64,000 bases of DNA from Macrosoma leucophasiata. Lineage: Eukaryota; Arthropoda; Insecta; Lepidoptera; Hedylidae. Below the pieces are notes generated by a model. It was not told the origin of the DNA and did no database searches. It saw only the letters and a list, made by a program, of their open reading frames with translations. The position numbers were made by a program, and so were the translations under genes. Shown piece by piece: positions 11,901-23,900 of this stretch. The DNA is taken from positions 14,772,001 through 14,836,000 of the forward strand of contig JAWQUS010000007.1 in assembly GCA_036365455.1 (NCBI GenBank), written 5' to 3'. Within the stretch, counting starts at the first letter, position 1, and each line of letters begins with the position of its first letter.

Positions 11901-14900
11901 GTAACTACAAAATATTTAATTGTAAGACCATATAACCATGTGACAAGCAAATAAATAAATAATAATAATAATAAATTAAAATAGGCTTAAAATAAACCTA
12001 CTATTACGTAAAAACATTTCAATTCCTTCCTACCAAAAACTAGATAGAAACAGAAAGAAAAACTTATTCGTCAATCATTTCTTTCACGTTCCTTAATCAC
12101 AATCTACGAGTATGTTATTCACTTAGCGGAGTTCCAAGTACAGTCAGTATTGAGAAGAACTCCGCTACCAAAGGAACTCAGTAGGAGCTCTTTTAATTTT
12201 TAACTTATGTCTAATACAGATAGTCATTCAAATCTAGTAATGTAAACGTACATAGCATATGTAAGTATTTGTGTAAGTAGAAATCAATAACTATCCACCA
12301 TAATGAAATGTAGCACCGGCAGACCAGAACAGATCAGTCCTCACCATCAGCACCCGATCACGAGTATGACTCATGACCATTGCTCTCCTCGAACATTTAA
12401 AGGGAAGTGAGCCACCCGCCGTAGTAAACGCAAGTTTAATCGATTGATTCTCAAGAGCGACTTGGAAAATTAAACAATCCAAGAAATGGATAAAACAAAC
12501 ACGCAATTACATTTCACACTCGTGCTGCATTTTATCTAAATATTAGGTACGTCTATTACAACCCAATCAAATTGATTGTGACTTTAAACTGAGATGAATA
12601 AAATTGTTTATACGTTTTGTAAGGTGTCAAAATACATGTTTATCTTATGATGCCAGCTTGAATTATTGATCTCTGTCCTTGTTTTCTTCTTAATTCCTCT
12701 ATATCAAGGACATGTCCAGCAGAAACCAACAATTTTCCTTTAAAGATTGTTTACGGTTGAAATTTTATAGTGTGTGATACTCAGAAACCCGGATCCAAAA
12801 ATAATACTCATTTCAATTTGAAAACAACATTTAATTTATTTCTAGGGATACAGGAACAATTCTACATGTTTATAATTATTGTATGTAACCGATAAAACAG
12901 CTATATTGTCTTGTTTTACTGTAAAACTACAACTAAAAATGAACTAAACAAACCCTGACATATTCAAAATTTAACACACTTTTTGAACAACTCATTTGAT
13001 TCGAATGACCAAAAATTGTTTCACAACCCTTTCTCCACCCAAGTTAAGGTATCAGAGTAATTTTGGAAGAAGATTAATAGATAATTTTCGATTATAATAA
13101 TATTATATCAAAATTTCGCGGTAATATGTCATTATGGTCAGACAGACAACGGTCCCACAAAGTTGCGGACGCTAGGTGGCGCTGAACTCGTGCACGGTCC
13201 CTTACGCTAGGAAGTGACAAGAACTGACTTAATTACCGGATACATCGCCTTCTTACCTCGGTAAGATGTTAAGAACGTCACAAAAAAAATATTCGGCCAT
13301 AGTTTATCGCAACCTATAAAAGGTGCGGTCTTAGTTAGCGTTATGGGTGTATTAATTTAATAATGTTATGCAAGTAAAATTATTATTTATACAGCTTTCT
13401 ATGAGATTTAGAAAATGTAATTTTTTTTTTCTTTATGCTATATACTCGTATTATTATTTCATATATTATTTTCATTTATTAGTACTATAAATATTGGTCA
13501 ATTGCAATTGTTTTTTCATTCTTAAGCAAAATTTTTCTGTGGCATTTGCGTAATGCTTACGTTGTTGTTTTGATTTTACCACTCTATTCTTTTTAAATTT
13601 ATTACTGTAAGTAATGACCCGTTCGTTAGTCTCTTAAAAAACTGCAAATTTAACTTATAAAACACGTGCCATGAGTCTATGTACTATATATAGCCTAAAG
13701 CCTTCCTCGATAAATGGGCTATCTAACACTGAAAGAATTTTTCAAATCGGACCAGAAGTTCCCGAGATTAGCGCGTTCAAACAAACAAACAAACAAACTC
13801 TTCAGCTTTATAATGTTAGTATAGATTATAAACCATATTAAAATAAGGCATCCATGTTAAAATTAAGTACCGTCCTGTTATACAGACCTATCTGAAATAC
13901 GCATCAGGACTTAACTCTTGATTAATTTTATTTGTCTCCTTTAACCAATAACATGTGCGGTATCCTTATTTTATCGGATCCAACAAAGTATCGTACCCTG
14001 CAGAATATAACCTCGTGCTGTTATCCCTGAATATTACATTCAGACGTGGAGATGTTCGGACATCTAAAAACAACAGTAACTATGAAACGCAGGACCCAGA
14101 CGTAAAATATAAATTAGAATCAACTTATATTTCTTCCGTTTCTGACATGACTATGTTGATTCAGCAACATATTTGAACTAAGAAGGATTCTGTGGAAGGA
14201 ATGGACATCAAGCATTAGGTACATTTTTTATGTTATCTGATGCAATTTAAGCAATGCCAGCGTGCTAATTATAAACAAATTATACAAAAAAATAATCTCT
14301 GCTTTATGCCATAACAAATATCACTTTTTAAGTATTTAATGATACCTATTTATTGACTAGGTACTTGCGCGAATTTTCTGTCTCCACAACTGAACGACTA
14401 TCGACGCAAATGGAAGTTCAAGTAAAGGCCACTGAAGATCTATTTACCGTGAGTGAAGCTTTGAATTACTAATTTCGAATTTCTCGAGAACAAAAGCTCA
14501 TACCTAATGATTATACTATTTGTATATGTACCTACTCAAAGACTTAGAGATCGTGTGAGCTAGTTAATCTTAAGATTCAACTAAGTATACCTAAGGTCTC
14601 GCAATTTTGTTGAGTTTTACAATTATTTTGTTCTCAGTAACAGCATAAATTTTGTAGTACCTATTCGTGAAAGTAGTATATTCACCTCTTTAAAGATGTT
14701 TTCTTGATTTAGGAGACAAAAATGTTATGCCAAATTATATTAATCAGCCGGATAATAAATGTGTATTAACTCACAGGTTTAAGTACTCGCACAATAAAGT
14801 ACGTCTTGATGCCAGCCTGGCGCAGCATTTCCTCGCGTCGCTCGCCGTGGGCGGGCTCCACCTCGAACTCGTCGTTGAGGAAGCTCAGAGTCACTTCCGA

Positions 14901-17900
14901 CACGTGCACACGCCTAAAACACTCTCATATTACACACATCTCCTTTAATCCGTTCTACCTCCACCCTTCATTGGCCGTCTAGTGACTGTCACAGAAACAA
15001 AACTATTTACACCTCGGGAGTGCCAACGTATCTGCACTTAGACGGCTGTTTTTGTCGGTATCTATAGCCACTAGTATTAATTTTCCAACTATATGTGCAT
15101 TCTTGTTTACACCTTAGTGATATGCAAACAAATACGCATATGTATGTGCACGGAATAGATTATGTGTGTATGTGCAATAAGTGTAGGTAATCATCGACCA
15201 TATTATAATTATATGGTCCAATCCTAAACTCCTAAGCACTTAATGTTGCTTCACAAGCAGTTAGAATATTCATGAAATAGTAATACACAGGTCTTTTTAA
15301 TGATGACAAATATAATGTTTCGTGACGAGCCGCCTACACATGCCCCTTAAAAATAAAATATACTTTTGGCGTTAGATACGAGTACCTACATTAGGTAATT
15401 TCTTTATGATATTTTATGATGAATCGTCATTTTTTAAAGAACCATTTATAGATTGGGAATTGCGGATAGAAACTAACTACAAATGCATTGATACTCCTGA
15501 GATTAGGATAAGATAAGGTTCCTATTCCTAGTGTCCCCGTACATATAACAACTTTATGTTAGACAAAGGATCATGGCAAGATTTGTTCAGAAAAAATGAA
15601 AAAAGGTACACAGTAAAACAGCTTTTAAATATTATATAGTGAACCCAAAGAACTTTTCCCGGTATTGCAAATATTTAATAACTTAAAAGTCCATAGTAAT
15701 ATAACTTAAAGGAAATAGTGAATCGTGGGTGTTTACGTGAAGGTATGCTTGAACACATAATATTTTTATAGATAAATATATTAATATTTAATGATTACCT
15801 CTTCGGGATTGTATTAAAAATTATTTTGCTGATCACCAACGAATATTTTTATAATGACATTTTACTTCATACATGTATGTCGTGATCAAAGACCTTTTTC
15901 TATACCTTCTCATATACACCTTCTACAAGTATGTGTACGTTATAAAATAGATGTTAAGTATTTGTTATGCTGAGTAGCAACCCCAAGATAAACCATTCAT
16001 AAATATAGTTTATTGAGTTGGGAAAAGGCCAAGGCTGCGGTCAAATGAAGCCATCTAGGTCGACATGCTCCTACATTCCATCATTTGCTGAAATTATGAT
16101 CCGAACTCTCTTCAGATATAATACGTAGGTATATATAATGCCTACATGCCATTTCACAGAAATCTTAATAACATGCTTCAAGATAAGACCTATCTATACC
16201 GTCTGAATTAAACAAAGTAGATACATGCTTAGGCACTTTTATGTTAAAAAATGTTAAATAATTAAATTGATATCTAAAGTAGGTATATCCTGATGAATTT
16301 GAATATTTACTTAATGTGAGTATGAATTACTTGTAAGTAGGTATAGCTTATGTTCATCATCATCATCATTTCAGCCAAAATACGTCCACTGCTGAACAAA
16401 GGCCTCCCCCAAAGAATGCCACAACGAACGGTCCTGGGCCGCCCTCATCCAGCGATTGCCCGCGACCTTCACCAGGTCGTCGGTCCATCTTGTGGGAGGC
16501 CTGCCTACGCTTCGCTTTCCGGTACGTGGTCGCCACTCGAGAACTGCTCTGCCCCAACGGCCGTCAGTTCGTCGAGCTATGTGCCCTGCCCACTGCCACT
16601 TGAGTCTCGCTATTCGGTGAGCTATGTCGGTAACTTTGGTTCTCATGCGGATCTCCTCATTTCTGATTCGGTCTCGCAGAGAAACTCCAAGCATAGCTCT
16701 CTCCATTGCTCTCTGAGTGACCTTGAGCCTTCTTATGAGGCCCATAGTGAGCGACCACGTTTCTGTCCCATAAGTCATCACTGGCAACACACACTGATCA
16801 AAGACCCTTTTCTTGAGACACTGCGGTAAGTCGGACGAGAAGATGAACCGTAGCTTCCCGAACGCTGCCCAACCGAGTTGGATTCGGCGATTGACCTCTT
16901 TCTCGAAGTTGGACCGACCTAACTGGACCGTTTGTCCCAGGTATACATAATCGTCAACAACTTCGAGTGTAGTACCCTCGACCATAACAGGAGTGGGTGT
17001 AACATGGACATTTGACATGATCTTCGTCTTGTCCATGTTCATTTTAAGGCCCACTCGTTGGGAGGCCCTACTGAGGTCATTGAGCATTGTGCTAAGGTCT
17101 TCCAGGGTCTCAGCCATGACTACGATATCATCTGCAAATCGGAGGTGGGAGATGTACTCGCCGTTAATATTGATGCCGAGTCCTTTCCAGTTCAGAAGCT
17201 TGAAGACGTCTTCCAATGCAGCGGTGAACAGTTTCGGAGATATAACATCTCCCTGTCTCACACCTCGCTGCAATTGGATAGATTTCGAGTTCTGATCCTG
17301 AAGCCGGACCGACATGGTGGCGTTTTCATACAAGCTCCTCAGCACCTCGATGTATCGGTAGTCAACTTGGCACCTCTGGAGTGACTGTAGCACAGCCCAA
17401 ATCTCAACCGAATCGAAGGCTTTCTCATAGTCCACGAACGCTAGACATAAGGGCTGGTTATACTCTTCTGTCTTCTGTATAACCTGCCGCAGCGTGTGAA
17501 TGTGGTCTATGGTGCTAAAGCCTTTACGGAAACCGGCTTGTTCGGGAGGCTGGAAGTCGTCGAGTCTGCGAGATAGACGGTTCGTAACCACTCTCGAAAA
17601 CAGCTTATAGACGTGGCTTAGAAGTGCGATTGGCCTATAGTTTTTTAGAAGGGTATTGTCGCCTTTCTTAAAGAACAGTACCACCACACTTCTGTGCCAC
17701 GCCTGTGGCGTTTTGCCCTCGGATATGACGGAATTGAACATCAACTGAAGAGCTTCTAATACTGGCCTTCCGCCTGCTTTCAGGAGTTCAGCAGTGATTC
17801 CGTCATCACCCGGCGCCCTGTTGTTTTTGAGCTGTTTGAGAGCCGTACTAATCTCGTCTAGACTGACGTCCGGGATATCTTCGGTGTAGTGTCGGGTCAG

Positions 17901-20900
17901 TCCGGCTCTAGGATCTGCTGCCGGACTGTTAACAGGTGGTCGTGCTGTCGTGTATAACTGTCCGTAAAACCGTTCGATCTCCTCTGCAAGCTCAGGTTTC
18001 GACGATACGATTCTGTCGTCCTCTGTCTTCAGCTTAGTGAGACGGCTTTGGCCTAAGGACAGATCTCTGGCGAACACTTTAGAGCCCTGGTTCCGCTCTA
18101 TGGCTGCTTGAATACTATTAGTATTAAAGTGCCGAAGGTCGCGAGTCAATGACTTGGAGATCTGTCTGTTGAGCCGTCTGTACACTAAAGCATCTTCAGA
18201 GGACTTCAGAACCATACCTCGCCTCTCTTCCATGAGCTTGAGAGTTGGGCTGGAGATCTTTTTGGTCTTGTTTGAAGGGCGGGTCTTGAAAAACTTAGAC
18301 CCCGCCGTCCGGACAGTTTCCACGAACCTGTTATTATAATCGTCCACATCTACGCACTCACTCAGGCATTCAAAGCGATTTTGTAGCTCGAGTTGAAAGC
18401 TCTCGGGGTTTTGGATTTGGGCCGGTGCTGGGCGGAGCGTAGACTTCATTAGTCGGGATCTTTCGATCTTGACATTTATATTCAGTGTGCCTCTTACCAT
18501 TCGGTGATCGCTGCCGGTTTTTACCGAATTGATCACAGAGACATCACTGAATATATGCCGCCTTGTGGACATAATGAAGTCTATCTCATTTTTGGTCGCA
18601 CCGTCAGGACTGATCCAGGTCCACTTCCGGCAAGCCCGCTTCTTGAAGAAAGAGTTCATCATATAGAGGCTCTCTTTCTCCATGAAGTCAGCCAGTGTCT
18701 GGCCCCTGGTGTTTCGTCGCCCATATCCAAATTGCCCCACTTTCAGCTCGTGGTCGCCTCGAACGCCCAATTTCGCGTTGAAATCCCCCATGACAACGTT
18801 GTAGTGGGTTTTAGAACTATGTATGGCTCGGGAAATATCCTCATACATAGTTTCTACCTCATCATCGGAGTGTGCGGAGGTCGGGGCGTAGACCTGTATG
18901 ACCTTCAACGAATACCGCTTGGTTATTCTGAGTATAAGGTACGCCACTCTCGACGACACACTCTCGATCTTGACAACATTGTTCACGAGGGATTTGTGGA
19001 CGATGAAACCGACACCACCCTGGGACAGTTGTTCGCCCTCCCGGAAATAGAGCAGGTTACCAGACTTGAGGGTTATCGAGTCCTCCCCCTGTCTTCGGAC
19101 CTCAGATAACCCTATAATGTGCCATCGTAACCCGCTCAATTCTTCCTCTAGTTCCGCTACCTTCTCGTCGGTCCGCAGTGTCCGAATGTTGTATGTTGCC
19201 AGGGCCAATTGTCGTTGTTTGTGGTACCCTGGCATCTGCCGGAGATTCTTCGCACCCCCTGCCCCGCCGTTACCATGACCGGTACCACTATGGTCAGGAA
19301 TAGCGGAGCCGCCGGGGACTAGGGGCCGTTTTTTCTTGTTGTGTCTCATTTGGAGGGAAAATGCCATAATCGCCACGCTTGGCATGCGGGTTGGCGATCG
19401 CAGTGGCGGCAATTTTACGCGGGACGCTGCTGCCCATCCCACGTACTTGTACCGCCCTGGTTTGACCGCCATTGTTCGGTGGACTGACTGCACTAGCGGA
19501 AGAATTCCTCTCCACCAGAAGGGAATTCTTGTGCTAGTGGGCGATGGGGTCGTCACATCCCGACGCCTTCAAGCTTATGTTCACTGGTAGATATTATGTT
19601 ATCTGGTGGCAAAGCTGAAAGCTGCAGTGGCAATACCTAAAAAAAAAATGCCGTAAATAGAGGTTTGTTAACGGTGTCGAGGCACATGTCGCCGACCCTG
19701 GCGCGGTGCAGCAATGGCCAGACCCAAAAAATCTAAAGATGCTGTTGTAGAAGCTCGCATCGGGCCTCCTAAAAACTAGTTACGGCCCCGCCAGCTATTA
19801 CACGATACTGTTACGTTAGCAATTACATGATCTAAATCACACCCGGATATCTGAATAGGTATATTCTAGTGAATTTGAATATTATTATTTATTTAGAGTG
19901 TGATTTAGACATCTGTGCAATTACATGCACATAGGTCTAAATCACACCCGGACAACCTGGCCTGCACAGCAGCAAAATATAGGTGTACAATTACACCCTG
20001 ATTAACTTTATTTTCACAACGAATGGCAAATTTTCTTACCACTTTATTTTACTTATTTGTGAAAAGAAGCTCAGGTTGTATCTTTGTTCCAATCCCACAC
20101 TGAGACAATTTTGTCTCTAATTCTAAGAACTTCAGGGCCAGTTTCTTTTGAAATTGTATCTATCGAGTAGAAATAGCAGTTGTTGTGGGCGTTATTGAAA
20201 CATCAAAAATTAAAACTTTAATAAAAGCTGCTGTTTTGCGCGAATTGCGATATTGAATTTAAATATTACAGTGATGATGAAAGCCAAAAGAAATTTGGCC
20301 CCGCAGTTTTTTACTGTGTAATCATTTACAGAGCTTACAAACTTCAAATTAGATTGGTTGGTTAAATATTCGAGCGAGGACGAAATTGGAAAAAACGTAA
20401 CGTCACGCTTTTATTCTCCCTTGTGGTAGGCAGATGTAAATGCATGCACCATGGAAATAATAACAATGTAATTATTTTCATGGCATGCACTCAATCACAT
20501 ATGCAAATATCCAAGATTCGCCGGCTACATTTGGGCCCATGTAACAGGTGGTAAGCCCGTTGACATCTCTGGACACATTCCCAAACTACGAAGGTAACAC
20601 TGGGGAACTTCCACAAAATACAAAAAAAGGGATGAAGCATAATACAAATTTATCTCTGATAGCACCCGACGCGGGGATCGAATCCAGAAAAACAGTAACC
20701 TGCTACGACTAGACTATTTACGTCAAAAGGAATCTGATACTTACTTATACCTACCTATATCTACTATGGTACCTACTTGTTTACCACATAAGATTATTAC
20801 AACTGTTAGCCCAATAAATCCGAAACAAATCTTTTTAAACCTTACTTGAAATTGTAACATTGCTAAATCCCTACTTAATATTATAAATGCGAATGTTTTT

Positions 20901-23900
20901 TTTTACACTTTCACACAAAATCTACTTAACCGATCGTAATGAAACTTTCTACACATGTTCTTAGAGGTATATTAAAAGTAACATAGGATATTTTTTACTA
21001 AAAATATCCTATGTTACTAAATAAAAGCGGACGAAGTCGTGGACGAAAGCTAGTATATTGTATTCATGCAATTTAATTACCGTTCCTACAGGATAGAAAA
21101 CACGAAGTTAACCTGATTACGTCGGAGTTTTTAGGAATTTCACTCGCGTCTTCTATAAAGTCTATCACTATCAGTTTTTTTACTTTTTAAAACCGCAGCC
21201 TGCAGGCAACAACACAAACACCAAAGATTTAAAATATTTTAATCTATCAGAGGCATTATCAATTTCCGCTCCTAAAGCCTGAAATTTTTTGTCACCGTGC
21301 CTAAATTACATGCCGATACCGTCTAACAGGGTTCTTGTTCTAAGTATGATAGGTTTTTCCGAGCTACACCAAAACTCTTTGAAATATTTGGAAGTCCAGT
21401 GAAGCTTTTAATACGAAGTTTGCCGGGTCATTTAGTTATTGAAATAAAACTAGTTTTACGGATATATCTCGCGTATATTAGGGTAAAAAATGATTTGGAA
21501 GCTGAAAAGCGACCGAAACATCGGGTTGATTTAAAAAATCGTTAAATTTCAATAATATCGTTAATTCAATAACGAAGTTTTCCATTAGGTAAAATGACAC
21601 AAAACTCGGATATAGCGAACACGCGAATTCTCACTTCGACGAAATTAGTTTCGTCTAACAGAATAACGAAGCACGTGCTGAAATTTCCATCTAGATCTAA
21701 TTCAGGACATCTATCGGTTTACGAGCAACCATAAGGATACAAGTAAAAGTGTTTCTATTTAGAATTCCGTAGTTAAATAGCAAAAAATGAAACACTTAGC
21801 TACATTGAAATAAAACTAGTTTTCGGATTTATCTCGCGTATATTAAACTAAAATGATTATTTAAAATCGAACCCGACGTTTAACGATAATCATTTTAGTT
21901 TAATATACGCGAGATAAATCGGAAAACTAGTTTTATTTCAATGAGTGCAGCTCAAAAAAAAAAAACTTAGAACACTTAGCTACAGATTTATCATGTCTGT
22001 CTGTCTGTCACGGAACCCTACATGGGCGAGTCCGACTCGGAATTGGCTGTTTTTTTTTTTAATTTAATGGCTGTATGTGTATCAATCGATCTTTAGTTTA
22101 CAATGAACTAGCTGTAACCTATAACCTTAGGCGCCACCTGTCTGTGGAATTCGCCTGCCAACTCAGAAACCTTTGTGGGCTCATGCACAACAACTTTGTT
22201 GAATTCATAGTTTGCGATTCTATGAAGGACATACAGAGAAACATGCATATACATAATAATATATTATATCAATAGATGCAGAAGTAACAGTAACGGCAGT
22301 AACACCTATCAAGTCATTGAAAGCTAAGAAGAATGCTATAATTTTTGGGATTGGAATGAGAAAAATCGATTTCAAGTACCTACTAATTGCACGCCACATA
22401 GCCCACATAACACGAAAAGATCGAGGTAGGTAGTGCCTTAATTTATACATTTGCTATCGATATTAATTTCAGAATCGAGTTATGACAAACGAAAATTAGA
22501 TACCTACTTACGTTATTTGTATAACCAATTTAAACATGACTGAAATATCGAGCGTTGCGTGTTTATTGCAGATTGGAAGTATATTGTCGAATTTACCTAC
22601 ATGTTTAGAGAACACATCAAAGAGCATTTATACGCTATACGGGTACACATAAATAAACAATACTATTTCTATAGGTGCATCCACTGTATCCACACGATGG
22701 GCCGCCGTGGTCGTGTGAAGGTTAGGGATGTGCCAGATCTACGCACGGCTATTACCGTTCAATAAGTGTATTAACAGCCGATGTATTATTTATTATAGAA
22801 ATATAGTTTAAAATATTTTAGATACTTCCCTCTGAGGTGTTCTCCCGGCGCTACAATATAGGGTTCTTCAAAACTGGTTTCAAACGAGTCCTTCAGGGCT
22901 GGCAGTGCGTTGGCAACTCCCCTGATGTTGCAAATGTTCATAGGCAACGGTAACCACTTTCCATCAGGTGGCCCGTCTCCTTGTATGTCAAAACTTAAAA
23001 AATGCGGGTTGTTCAAGAAAAGTCGTATAGCACAGTAATATGAATATTTTATGACTATGTTTAGATTTTTGTTGGGACAAAAATAACGCTACTTCCATAC
23101 GAACTTTTATTCCCTATTTAAACCTACTAGAAGTTGACTGTTGAAAATAAAATTGTATTTGGTCCTTCAAGTATTTTAAATTTGTTCATACCTTTCATTA
23201 TTATTATTATTTAGCTTTATCTTCCGTATACGTATACATGTTTTTATGTTTATGTATTATATTTTGTATGTACACTTTATACGGTTCCTTTTTGGGTAAA
23301 AGCCTCCTTCCATCTGAAGCCATCTCTTTTTATCTGTGGCTACATTCATCCATTCCTTCCCTGCCGCCTGTATTATATCGTCTGCCCATCTTTTCCTTTG
23401 CCTACCAACATTCCTTTTTCCTAACGGACCCTTCCATTTGTTTACTTGTCTAGTCCACCTATTGTGCTTGTCACATCTTGCCACATGTCCTGCCCACTTC
23501 CATTTTTGTTACAGAGTGTTCTTTTACCTACTATCAATCACAAAAATACATCCTTCATCCTAAAAATACACCCATGTAAAATTTTAAACTCCCAGTACTT
23601 ACTTGTAGTTTCTGTGATTTCGTGATGAGTGAGTGGCATAGGTATAGATGTAAGGTGAAAATTAATCATCTGTAAAAATTTTGAGTACATGAACTGAACA
23701 TGTTGCACGTGCTTAACAACATTCTTTAAGGAACATGAGTTGAGAAGTGTAGCAAACTATTAAATAAGTTGTGAAATAACTTGATACATCTTCTTGGTTT
23801 TTTTTTCAGTTTATGGGCTCAATATACTCTCGGAATTCTTCTAGACAACTAATTAATTCACATCGTTTGGTTCTAGGTAGCGGTTGGTAGGTAGGTAGAA

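Noticed and set aside
18504..19109. 201-codon plus-strand frame
   Set aside because: Antisense shadow of the RTE endonuclease coding region; no independent features.
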